A DNA stretch of 64,000 nt from NCBI GenBank assembly GCA_021613535.1, contig CP075496.1:12524001-12588000 (forward strand). The letters are read 5' to 3'. The notes under the pieces were generated by a model, which was given only the letters and a program-made list of their open reading frames with translations, searched no databases and was not told where the DNA came from. Positions 15,106 to 26,000 of the stretch are shown one piece after another. Position numbers and translations under genes: made by a program. The DNA comes from Adineta vaga. Lineage: Eukaryota > Rotifera. The stretch's first letter is position 1. Every line of letters begins with the position of its first letter.

Positions 15106-16340
15106 CTATAAGCATTTTTGACACTGTTTATCTGTTTTGATATATCCAAAATGTTTTTTCAATTGTTCCAGAAATATAAATGTTAAAATTGTATGTGGAC
15201 CTAAGAATATCAGAACATAAATATAGAATACAATTAAGAAAAAAAAAAGTAGGTTTTACCTAGTCGAATAAATGCAGGTACAAAACCTTTGAAAAATCCA
15301 CTTGGACCGACGGAAAATATATCTCGAAAGCAATCCAATAAGGAATTATATGTTCCAGGAGGTGCATTCATCATTCGAGTTTTCATTACATCGAATGGCA
15401 TCGTCAATAAAGTTGCTACTCCACCTAGAATGGTAGATAAGAAAATGTTTATCAAATATGTGAAATCCTTCATCTGTCACACAGTCTGTTAAATGATATT
15501 TTGAGTACATATTATAACTTTTCAACATCTCTTACCAGCAACAAAACTTGAACTAAAATGCGTCACGATATTATCTTTAAAATAACCACTAGCTAATAAC
15601 ATTTGTTTTACTTGTTCATAAAAAGCAATTTGTCCAACAGTAACTAGTGCTCCTCTTACAACTGCCATGGATGCACCTAAATAGATATTATTATTAGTAT
15701 TATTTTAGTTTTAATTTTGTAATTTTTAACCGTTGAATAATTTTTTCGTTCCTTCTTCTCGACTTATGCGTGCAATACCATCAATGGCATGTTTATAATT
15801 TCTTCGTTTTTCTTTAGGTAATTTACAATCATTTTGCATACGAACATTGACAAGATCTGCTGGTGCACCTAATTTGTACGTATAGAGGGAGAAAAAGGCT
15901 TTTTTTTGCATGATAATTAATAAAAATTTCAAATCCTACCAACAAATGCACCTATTGCCCCCGAGACTGCAGCAAGTGAAACTTTTTCAAAAAAATTCAA
16001 AGTTGAATCTTTTTTTGATGATCTAACCGCACCATATATGCCAAACCGTACAGTTGTATATGTTGCTTGTCGAAGAGATGAAGCCGATAGAATTATAAAG
16101 AGCTGCAAACCCATCATCTCGTATAATTTTAACAGCCATGGCTAAAACATGAAAGAATACAGAATATTTTAACATAGAATCACAAAAATTTTCTTTACAA
16201 ATAAGTCCATAATCAGTTCGTTGTTGAGTTTGTAATTGAACTTTAATTGTATCAAGTGGATGAGTGCAAAAAACCGCAAGAACACCAGCTAATCCACCAA
16301 AATACCATCGTTCTTGTCGAACTATTACTTTCTTTTCCAT
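15106..16340 (-). CDS. SLC25A10: Mitochondrial dicarboxylate carrier (SLC25A10-like), with a frameshift
   Basis: An inner-membrane carrier expected to exchange malate/succinate for phosphate or sulfate. It starts RWYFGGLAGVLAVFCTHPLD, with the first SLC25 signature (P-x-D) in THPLDTIKVQLQTQQ. The second repeat has APADLVNVRMQND, identical over most positions to human SLC25A10. The third has TMPFDVMKTRMMNAPPG. The end PHTILTFIFLEQLKKHFG also matches that family closely. The gene is split by several short introns. Within the second exon, after the residues FAALYN (about 16085-16096), the frame breaks: the expected continuation LSASSLRQATYTT lies in another frame, consistent with loss of two bases. 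No intron explains it. Either the gene copy is broken or the assembly has an error there; everything else looks intact. Confidence 0.85.
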
Positions 16341-17133
16341 GAGTACAAATCAATCCAAAAACCTCAAACTACACCTATTTATCAATCAAGAATATATACA
16401 GTCATGCGGATATTTTATTTTTTGTACATTTACTAACGCTACCAATGCCCTCTTTTCTACTCACATGATTGGTAAAATAGAAACACCTATTAGCTTTTAT
16501 ATTTCTCAATTTCCCTCTCTTCTTCTGTTTTCTTTTCTATTCTATTCTCTTTTTTCCAGCACAGCTGTTATTTCATTTTTAAATCGAGAATCTACTCACT
16601 ATTTTTATTTTACACCTTTACAACGTTAGAATTTTAAGTATGTCTAAACTTTTTTTTATCGAATTTTTGTTTCGATACAAAAACAATTCGAAAAATGTTT
16701 GAAAGTAGATTACACAAATGAGTCATCTTCTTTTTGCGTACAACATAAAAGGTAGCAAATGATTAGTAAAGAAGAGTATGCAAAAGAAATCATACACCTA
16801 TTAGAATATTTTTGCATATTAAGAAAAAAAACAGGACACTTTAAGAAAATTACGAAATAAATTACTTTTATTTCTCTTTCAAATCATATAAAATTTAGTT
16901 TTTTCCGTTAGAAACATGTCGATAGATTTGTATGACCCAAATGTCACGTAAAAAAACAAACAGGTGGTTTGATGTTTAGTTCGTTTCATTTCATTTCATT
17001 AGGATCACATGACTAATATATATTCATAAGAGCGTTAAATAATATATACACTTTTTACGGTTTTTTTTCGCACATTTTTATTTCAGTATTTATTTTAATC
17101 TCTTCATTTAATAACCAGCTTTAATAAAACAAA
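16341..17133. other. Divergent intergenic region
   Basis: The 5' flanks of the carrier gene (-) and the RING gene (+). AT-rich with T-runs; a TATA-like TAATATATA lies about 110 bp before the RING-gene ATG. No gene seen. Confidence 0.5.
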
Positions 17134-18720
17134 ATGTCAACAGCACCTATCGATAGTGGTGGATCAGGTGGTGGAATCAATCGTATTCTCTCACGTTTGA
17201 CTACTGTCTATCATCCAAATACTTCTCTAGTTTCTGAAAATCGTGTAACGCCATCAACTACATCATCAACAATTCCAATTTCAACTCAAACATCATCACC
17301 AACGCCTCCAGAAGCTGCCGCCAGCACATGGATTAATAAATTTACTAGTCTCGATCGTTTATTCTCTGGTAGTTCACTTCATATATTATATCGTCTTATT
17401 GACATAACACTTTTATTAATTGGCTTAACATCTACTAAGCAGACATGTAAAGTATCGAATCGTTTAGCTATAACATCGATATGTTTATTAATATTTTATT
17501 TTATTGATTTATTAATAATTGCTCTTCTTTTCATACGTAATGTAACTCCTCGAAATTGTCGATTAACTGAAGAACAAAAATTAGAACAGTTACGAAGTGC
17601 TGCAAGTTTACGTGGATTTTTTGTATTTTTTAAACTTATACCTGTCTGTGTTGGCACAGGATATTCATTTTCATCAATCGCAGCTGAAAATTCTGATTGT
17701 GAATTAATGCGTTTTTGTCTTGGAATTGTTTGTTTTAGTACTTGGTTACTCATCCTTATTCCACCAACTAAACCTGAACTACCTGGTCGACGTTCATTTG
17801 TTGTCGAATGTTTTATTCTTGTCTTTGTTCTTACAATTAATTTAACATATATTGGAACAGTAACAACAGCAATGAAAGATATTGAATATTCATCTTGTAT
17901 ATATAACAATACGGAAGATTTATATTTAGGTTCACCATTAAAATCATATGCATATGTCGGATTGATTCTATTTGCTTGTACTACAGTTATACATATGATT
18001 AATTTAGCTATTAGTCAATTATGTCTTCGTTTAAATCGTGGAAGACAAATTTATATACATTATTATGCTTTACAATATGCGATGAATTATTTTGGTGCAA
18101 TAGCTGTGATTTATTATTTTTCTGTTGGAGCTTTATATTTATTTCAGCCACGTTCTGGTCAACCATGTCGAAAAGATGCACCAGAATTATATCGAATCTT
18201 ATTGATATGGGAATGGATTCGAATTTTATCACCCTTAATTGCTATTCCATTAATTTTTATATTGTGTTGTTTGGGAGTCTTTTTTGGTATTATTTTAAGT
18301 TATTGTTTACCAGCATCGATTACAGTTCCTTTACTTGAATCACTTCGAGTATGAAAGACAAGATTTCGTAAATATTTTCATAGGATTTATCTTGCAGGGA
18401 TGGATATCAGCAGCACCAATGGCAATTAATCCAAATCCTCCAGCAACACAAGAAAATATTGATGCCATACCTGTGATTTTATTTGGACAAGAATCTGATC
18501 AATTTAATCAAACTGATTGGTAAATATTCAACTACCTATTGAATGATTGATTCATTTTAGTTTTTCTAGTGCTATATGTCGGACAAATTTTGAAGCGAAT
18601 GAACAATTAAAAAAACTTAATTGTGGACATTTATTTCATTCTGAATGTGTGGCTAACTGGCTATTAATAACACGTATTTGTCCAATCTGTCGACAACGCA
18701 TGTCTACAGCAAATCCGTAA
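17134..18720 (+). CDS. Multi-pass membrane RING-H2 protein (probable E3 ubiquitin ligase)
   Basis: Three exons: 17134-18348, 18398-18519 and 18570-18720, 495 residues. The first 65 residues are Ser/Thr/Gly-rich and likely cytosolic. About eight hydrophobic segments follow between residues 75 and 400, for example ITSICLLIFYFIDLLIIALL and ILSPLIAIPLIFILCCLGVF. The C-terminus has a RING-H2 finger: CAICRTNF, then CGHLFHSECVANWL, then ICPICRQR, with all eight zinc ligands in C3H2C3 order. Such proteins usually act as membrane-anchored E3 ligases in the ER or endosomal system. I cannot name an orthologue. Introns of 49-50 nt interrupt only the 3' end. Confidence 0.85.
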
Positions 18721-19310
18721 AATCTTCAATTACATAACTCATTTCATTCTCTACATATATTTGCTTTTTCTCGTTACGAAAACTAATTCTTCAATTAGTA
18801 CGAATTGGATTTTTCGAAATATTGTTAACATTCTTTTCTTATGTCTTATAATTCTGAAATCTCAAGAGAAAGAATTCTCTTATGATCTGTTATAAAGCTT
18901 TTTGTTTTCAGTAAATGTGCCTGTTTTCCATCATACATGTTGCGTAGCAACAATAGCAGCATTTGAAATGCATTTTTATCATATTTAACTGTGACTTATT
19001 TATTTAGTATGAAATTTTCAAACATACTTTGAAATATCCAAAGAAATATTTATTTTCTAATCAATATATAATTGCTATGTTGACGAGAAGAACTATTTAT
19101 TTACGTCTATTATAGATTCTTTTACTCACCAATATATTACTCATATTATTTCTTCGACCATCTTTTTTCTTCTTCTTCCTCCTTTTATAATGATACATAC
19201 AGACGAAGTTGGCAATAATAAATATTGGATGTCATATAGAAAAACAATTCGTTATTAACAAACGAACAGATGATAATCAATATATAGTAAGAAAAGAAAA
19301 AGAAAAAGAA
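18721..19310. other. Intergenic, no gene seen
   Basis: AT-rich spacer between two genes on the same strand. Possible 3' end signals of the RING gene and the promoter of the next gene lie here; a pyrimidine-rich stretch is at 19155-19190. Confidence 0.5.
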
Positions 19311-19718
19311 ATGGGTTCGATGTTTTCAAAAGACAAAACGAAAAATGAAAACTATCCTGAATGTTTACCCAGAACAGCAGAGGTAAAATTGATAATAATT
19401 ATGAAGAATGCGAAATTTTGATTTTGTTGTTTTTTCCCTTAGGAACGATACAAAGCTCGACAAACAGCAGAAATCATTTATCCACCATTATCATCGATAC
19501 CAGATGAAAAACCAAAGCGTTCATTGAGACCTGATGGTCAGGCATTATATGAATCAATTCATATGGAATCTGAATCGAATATAAATCCCAGCAATATTTC
19601 TCATGATAAATATCAAGATAGATCGTCTTTTAGCAATTATTATAATCAATATAATGATGGTACTTTTGCAGTACTTTCGCAATCTCCAACGATGGGCAAG
19701 CATATCTTTCGTGTTTAA
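19311..19718 (+). CDS. Small protein with N-myristoylation-type start
   Basis: Two exons, 19311-19382 and 19443-19718, encode 115 residues. I do not recognise the family. The start MGSMFSKDK has Gly2, Ser6 and Lys7, which fits the N-myristoyltransferase consensus, so membrane association is plausible. The rest is hydrophilic with a Tyr/Pro stretch (EIIYPPLSSIPDEKPKRS), several Tyr-containing motifs and no transmembrane segment. The frame is open upstream of the ATG only through a TTG, so 19311 is the first ATG. An AATAAA signal lies at 19751-19756. Confidence 0.6.
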
Positions 19719-19750
19719 CATATATTTTTTTAAATTTACTTTCGTTTACA

Positions 19751-19756
19751 AATAAA
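19751..19756 (+). terminator. Poly(A) signal AATAAA
   Basis: Canonical polyadenylation hexamer 33 nt after the stop codon of the small myristoylation-motif gene. Confidence 0.6.
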
Positions 19757-20361
19757 ATATTAATTCCAATTGAATTCACAGATTTGTTTTCTTTCTTTTA
19801 AATCATACGACCTCGAAATCGATGATTGTTTCTTCAAAATCTTACATAAACTTAAATGTACTTTAATAAAGGAAATGAATACTTTATTCTGAAGAGAAAA
19901 CTTTCAACAATCGTTTCCATATATGTCATGATTTACTCTTTGATAAAAAAAGTCCTGAGTATAAACATTGGCATGATGTAAGAAAAATGATTCGCATTTT
20001 TTTTTGTTGCCAAAAAGATGACAGATGAATGCTCTCAAACTAATTAGGTTTTAGCTACATGATTCATTGTGCTGACTAATTTATTTTTCTATGGTTTTTT
20101 TGCTGTTGAGTTTACATTGAAATAAAATTAGAATGTCGTTTTTGCCGTACAGAAACAAATATTTAAATAAATATGTTAGGTTTATATATAATCAAATAAA
20201 GAAATACAGACGGATGTTAAAAAAAGACGTATTTCTGAGAACTTATTGAATCAATAAAATATTCATCATGTTTTGCTATTTTGTTTATTTTCTAATAAAA
20301 AGCTGATGGAAAACTAATTCAAATCGCTTGTTACTAAATTTTTATGCTGTAAAACTGATGT
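19757..20361. other. Intergenic between convergent genes
   Basis: AT-rich spacer between the small gene (+) and the aldo/keto reductase (-); TTTATT elements (minus-strand AATAAA) near 20283 and 20361 could serve the reductase. No gene seen. Confidence 0.5.
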
Positions 20362-21468
20362 TTATTCATCGAATATTTTCTTATCACCAGGTGGATTGAA
20401 TTCTGGATTAACAAAACGTCGTCGATGTGTTTTACCTAATTCATCAATTTGACGCATTTCATTATCAGACAATGCAAAATCATAAACATGAGCATTCTCA
20501 GCTAATCTTTCTGGTGTAACTGTTTTCGGTATAACAACAAGACCTTGTTGAAGATGCCAACGAATAATAATTTGTGCACTTGTTTTATCTTTTGCTTTGG
20601 CAATTTCTTGAATAACTGGATTAAATAAAGCCGATGCATCTTCTCGTTCATTCTCTCGTTTTAAATTCGATAAAGGTGAATAACTTGTTACAACAATATC
20701 ATGTTTAGCACAATATTCACGCATTTCATGTTGATTAAAATATGGATGAAGTTCAATTTGATTGACAACTGGTTGAATACGAGCAACTTTGAGAATTTCA
20801 TCAATTTGAGATTGATTGAAATTTGAAACACCAATTGAACGAATTAATTTAGCATCAACTAATTTCTCCATGGCTTTCCATGTATCAGCAAATGTCACAT
20901 TCTCTGCATAGACACGTGTTTTTTCATTTTCTTTTTGTGACCAATGATTTTCAGAGATTCTCTTAAAAGCAACTGGCCAATGAATAAGATAAAGATCAAT
21001 ATAATCTAAACGAAGTTTTTCCAAACTATCACGTACAGCCCATTCAACATCTTCAGGTGCATGATGCTAAAATGAAACAATTTTTTCATGAAAAATAATT
21101 TCAAATCATCAACATTTACTTGATTCCATAATTTAGTTGTGATGAAAAGATCTTCACGTTTTATTTTGCCTTGACTTTGTTCGAGAGCTTCATGAATACC
21201 ATTACCAACTTCAGATTCATTTTGATAAATCCATGCTCCATCAAAGAGACGATAACCATGATTGAGAATAGCTTCTTTAACAATACTTTGCACTTTACCT
21301 GGTTCACTTCGCCATGTTCCCAGACCTATATTGATAAAATAAAGAAATCAAATCAAAGAATTTTAATCAATTCTTTTTACCAAGTCTTGGCATCAAATTC
21401 TTATCATGAAGAGTTACTCGTGATTCTAATGATAACATTTTTTCAGTATGTGGAAACATTGTTGACAT
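20362..21468 (-). CDS. Aldo/keto reductase family protein
   Basis: An NADPH-dependent oxidoreductase with the (beta/alpha)8 fold, probably cytosolic. Exons 21381-21468, 21120-21325 and 20362-21066 give 332 residues, normal for the family. The catalytic tetrad can be followed: Asp and Tyr in RLFDGAWIYQNE, Lys in FITTKLWN and His in DLYLIHWP. SIGVSNFN and the cofactor-binding IPKTVTPERLAEN are conserved. The usual GYRHIDCA is GYRLFDGA here, a divergence in the first signature. The end lies close to the AKR1 type (NPPGDKKIFDE). Substrate cannot be inferred. Confidence 0.9.
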
Positions 21469-21874
21469 AGAAATAATCTGAAATATGAATAAATATAGTA
21501 AATATCATTCGAATTCCAATTATAATCGTACATTTGAATATTGTTTTACTGTGGTTTTTAACAGCGAAGAAATCTTTACGATAGTGTTTTTTGTTACAAA
21601 CATAGAATAAAACCGTCGTGTAAGAATGACAAAACAGACGAACGAAAAGAAAAAACAACAAATAATCTATGACGTCATGTAAACATATTAACCAATACTT
21701 GTAGACATTCGATAAGAATTAAGAATCGGATAATAAAGATTGTTGAGTTAAACAAAAAAAAGGGTGTGTCATTAGATGTAAACAACTATATATATTTTTT
21801 TCTTTTTCAAAGTATCTGATCGAAACAGAAGACATATTATACAATACATATATTCAATATAAGAAACAAAATCA
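21469..21874. other. Spacer between reductase start and MED4 stop
   Basis: A region between two minus-strand genes; it must hold the reductase 5' flank and the MED4 3' UTR. No additional gene seen. Confidence 0.5.
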
Positions 21875-22645
21875 TCACAAATCATCATATGAATCTGTAT
21901 CACTCGATGAAAAATTCGAATGATTTGTATCTTCATTAATTGATGAGAAAATGTCCGATGCAAATGATGTTGCATCATGTTTGGCTGGTCGTACAGCTGT
22001 TGTTACAGCTGTATAAGATAAAGATTTATCTTGTGGTACAGATGAATCTACTACTGTTGCTGATGTTATCGTTGAATTTGATTGAATTAACTGTTGTTGT
22101 TGTTGTTGACGTTGTAAGATTTGTTCACTTATACGACCAAGTAGTCCACGTCTCATATCGATATTTGTTGGATATGGTCGTCGAATATCACCTTGCTGCC
22201 AATTATCGGGTGCGACAGTTGAATAACATGATGCTAATTGATGTGCATAACGAATGATAGTTTCTGAAGGAAATGTTTTTGCCCGACGTATATTTGCTAA
22301 TTTTTCACGTGCTTGATACACTGCTGAGGAAAGGACTTGAACTGCTTGTAAAAGATATGTTTGTAAACAACGTAATGCTCGATCACATTTAAGAATTTCA
22401 TCACGTTTGATGTGTAGTTGTCGTTCAAGTTCTTGTTGTTGACGAACAATATGAATCTGTTGTGTTAAATGATTTTGTCGTTCAATAAACATATCAATCA
22501 ATGTTTGAGTATTGAGATTTGTATTTGTGGATGAAGCATTATATAATTGAGAGATTATTTCACGACAGATTGTATCCATTTCTTGTAAAAGTAAATCTAA
22601 TTTTCGACGTGTACCTAACTTGGGATTCTGTACGATTTCAGCCAT
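21875..22645 (-). CDS. MED4: Mediator complex subunit 4
   Basis: MED4 is a middle-module subunit of Mediator, bridging transcription factors and RNA polymerase II. A single exon of 256 residues (human 270). The first 120 residues form helical coiled-coil (QTLIDMFIERQNHLTQQIHI, ILKCDRALRCLQTYLLQAV). The family core follows: SSAVYQAREKLANIRRAK, SETIIRYAHQLAS, and DIRRPYPTNIDMRRGLLG, nearly the same as human [20 protein letters not shown]. The C-terminus is Gln-rich then Ser/Asp-rich, as in other animals. Start and stop are unambiguous. It is head to head with TSC2. Confidence 0.93.
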   Translation of the reverse strand: MAEIVQNPKLGTRRKLDLLLQEMDTICREIISQLYNASSTNTNLNTQTLIDMFIERQNHLTQQIHIVRQQQELERQLHIKRDEILKCDRALRCLQTYLLQAVQVLSSAVYQAREKLANIRRAKTFPSETIIRYAHQLASCYSTVAPDNWQQGDIRRPYPTNIDMRRGLLGRISEQILQRQQQQQQLIQSNSTITSATVVDSSVPQDKSLSYTAVTTAVRPAKHDATSFASDIFSSINEDTNHSNFSSSDTDSYDDL

Positions 22646-23070
22646 TTTAATTCTACAAAATGAAGTTGGTTCCTATTCAGTTCAGAGCAGAGCACTAGAG
22701 CGGATCTTAATTTTAATAATCGCGTTGTTTTGTTTTTGATAGATTGAAATATATCCAATAGAAACGAAAACAATTCATTACTGACCTCTATAATAAGTTT
22801 TTCTTTCTCGGTATTCAATGGATTCATTTGACAGACAGCAGCTGATTTTCTTCTTCTCGACCGTGTTTTTGTGGTGCAGAAAGGGCAAGCGATTGTCGCA
22901 TTCTCTGTTCTAACCCATTTACCCTCTTTTTCAGTCAATATAACATAACATATATACTTTAAATACTTTCGAATAAATCATCCAATTCGATTTCTTTTGT
23001 TATTTAGAATAGATGCAATTGTTATTCTCGTTCTTAAGAATATAAATTTTGAAGCGAAAAATCAATTTCA
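22646..23070. promoter_or_regulatory. Shared divergent promoter region of MED4 and TSC2
   Basis: The 425 bp between the two start codons must contain both 5' flanks. A GC-richer patch on the MED4 side (22800-22930) is open on the minus strand only through a non-ATG start and is read as 5' UTR or promoter, not as a gene. Confidence 0.5.
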
Positions 23071-26000
23071 ATGGCACTGGGTCCTTCAGTACCAGCATCA
23101 TCTTTTATAGTTGTTTATAATCCATCTCAAGTAAGAAGTTAATTCATTGTTTTATTATTAAAAATTTCAATTAACAATTTAGTACATTACTACTATTACG
23201 AATGGTCAAAATGTGGAACGAATTGAAGCATTGAAACATCTATTCGATTGTTTAACACAATCAGATATTGATCTGGTATATAAAAACAAAAGGAAGGTTT
23301 TTCTTTCTCAAACTATTGACATTTATTTATTCTAGATAACCCTTGGAAGTATTTGGTTATGTGTTACAGGTTTATTAACCAATGAGGAACAACAAGGATC
23401 AATAAATATGGAAACACGTTCATGTGCATTGAAATGTGTATTAGAATTAATTAAAATTGAGGTAAGTTATTTAGAATATATGATTCGATAATCTTCGAAA
23501 TTTTGATAAATCATGAGAATTGTTATGTTTGGGTTTTGTATTTGAATGTTTACCGAATGATCTAACAAATCGATTTAATGGAGAGGATCCAAACCATTTA
23601 CTAAAAGTTTTCGTTGATTGTTTGGAATTATTTGTTTGAATTTTTGATGTTGATCGAAAACGAAGATTTGGTGTTGAATTCGATCGATTGCTTGTTTTCG
23701 TTGAAGGACGATTATGATGAATTATGTGTTGAATAATATTCTTTCGTGAATGATGAGAAGTATTGATGAAATTTACTTGTGATGATGGAGTTAATGAAAC
23801 ACTCTTTGGACGGAATGTATATGATTCATTACTGTCACTTGATTCCGTCTAAATATTTGAACGAAGAAAAAAAAACAGATCCTATTTTGGACAAGAGAAA
23901 CAATGCTAACCGTTGTATCATCATCTCTATGTCGATTTCTAATAATAATAACGAGATTTTTTCCAATGATGGTTTTATGATTTTCATGATGAAAAGTCTA
24001 AAAAAAAACAAATGGTAAATATCGAAATGATATTGATAAAAGATTGTTTTACCATATGATCGTTTTCATGTTCATTTTCTGGTAAATTAAAAACAGATGG
24101 AGATGATGCAAATGTAACTGATTTTTTTGATATACTTCTTCGTATATCAGATGTTTTGATAATTGATCGACGACGTGAATAAGTTTCTTGTTGTTGTTGT
24201 TTTTCGTCTATACCATCTCTATTGGTTTGTTTTTGTTGTTCTATAGTTTTATTTTTCAAAATAATTTTTCTTTGACATAAATTTAACAATGAAAGATGAA
24301 AGGATTTATTGAACTTTTCATTCTTATACAAATCATTTGTTTGCGATAGACGAGGAATAGATTCTAATGAACGTGATGTTCGTTTTTGTGAACTTAATTT
24401 CGAGTAGACCATTTACTTATTAATTAAATCATTTATATAACTAAAATAAAAACGAATTATTCGTATTTATGTTTCAATTCATACCTATTGACACTCGAAT
24501 ATTAGAAGAAAATAAAGATATTTCGTTGAATCATTTACCTTTATATTGTAAACATATAAATGACAAGTAATTTTATTTACGAACATGAGCTTTCTAGAAA
24601 AAAAGAAAGGTAGAAGCATCATTTATTTCTTCAGTTATGTTAATGAGTGATTCCTCTTCTTCTTCTTCTTCTTCTTTTTTTCTCTTTCAATTATCTACCT
24701 GGACTGCACGAAAATTGTTTTTTAGAACGTCATCGTCAACGTCATGTAAACAGCTGAAATTGACGATAAGAGGAAGAGAAAACAAACAAAATATTTCTAA
24801 TTATACATATTATATGCGACTAGATAGAAATTAAAACTAATGATAAAAGTGTGAAATATGTCGTTGTCATTGAAGGATTTAATCAGATTAGATTTGATTC
24901 ATTTTAGCAATTACAACGTCGATTTTTTAATCTTTGGCTTGCATTTGATTTTCTTGCACGTTACAAAATCGAGAATGAAAACGAAGCTGGATTATGGTAA
25001 ATAAATATCATAATGATTTTTTTTTTGTTTTCAATATAGATTTATTACCTTTAGGTTTGAATGTTTTTATTTATTAACTGATAATGGTCGACGAATCGAT
25101 CTTGTTGATGATCGTTTACGAGGTACAAGAAATAATTGCTAAGAAAATTACCAAGTCTATTTATTATTTAGTTCGTGTTTTGATTAAATTGATTCATGGA
25201 ATTTTAACAGGTCCATTAAGTCGACATAATCAAGCGAATATTGTATTAAAAGACTTATTAACAAATTTATGTCATTTACGATATGATGAAATATCGTTAA
25301 TTATGGAACATATATTTGAATATTTAAATCGTGATGATGATGATACATCGAATCCGAATAGGGCGTTATATCAACAATCAATTAAAGTAAATTTTATTAA
25401 TCTAATCGTATTCATTCGATTGATTTGTTTTATTTAGAAATCATTTGAATTTTTATGTTGGTTGATTGATCATCATACATTAAATACAGCAGTTTTACAT
25501 TATTTTATTGAAAATATTGTTGATTTACATGATAAATGTAGATTTTCAACTGCATTAAATACCGAATTATTACAGGTATGTTGATATATTATAACGACCG
25601 TCGAATGCTCTCTTCTTCTAATAACTAGAATAGTAAAATGTAATCTCGAGTGAATTCAAAATTCTAATAACAATAAAATAAATAATGAAATATCTCGAGT
25701 GAATTATTGTATTTTATTTAGCTTATTACAACTCATTTGGCAAAACCTCCAAGTTATAGTATATCTGTTATCACTGTTCTTTGTGGTATCATAGTTGAAA
25801 GGTAAATATCATCGATTTTTCTTTTCTTTACCAGCATTCTATGTTTGTAGATTAGAAACACCGATCAATAATGATAATGATCCATTATTAACTCTACTTT
25901 TTGTATTAACTAAAACATTAACTGATCTTCGTCCATATCGTTTCATTGATCAACATCATGTTCAATTATCGAATGCTGATATAACTCATCAGAAATGTTT

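Noticed and set aside
22615-22938. Minus-strand ORF with a CPFC motif upstream of MED4
   Set aside because: It has no ATG start, overlaps the MED4 start in another frame and lacks partner Cys for a zinc finger; more likely MED4 5' flank.
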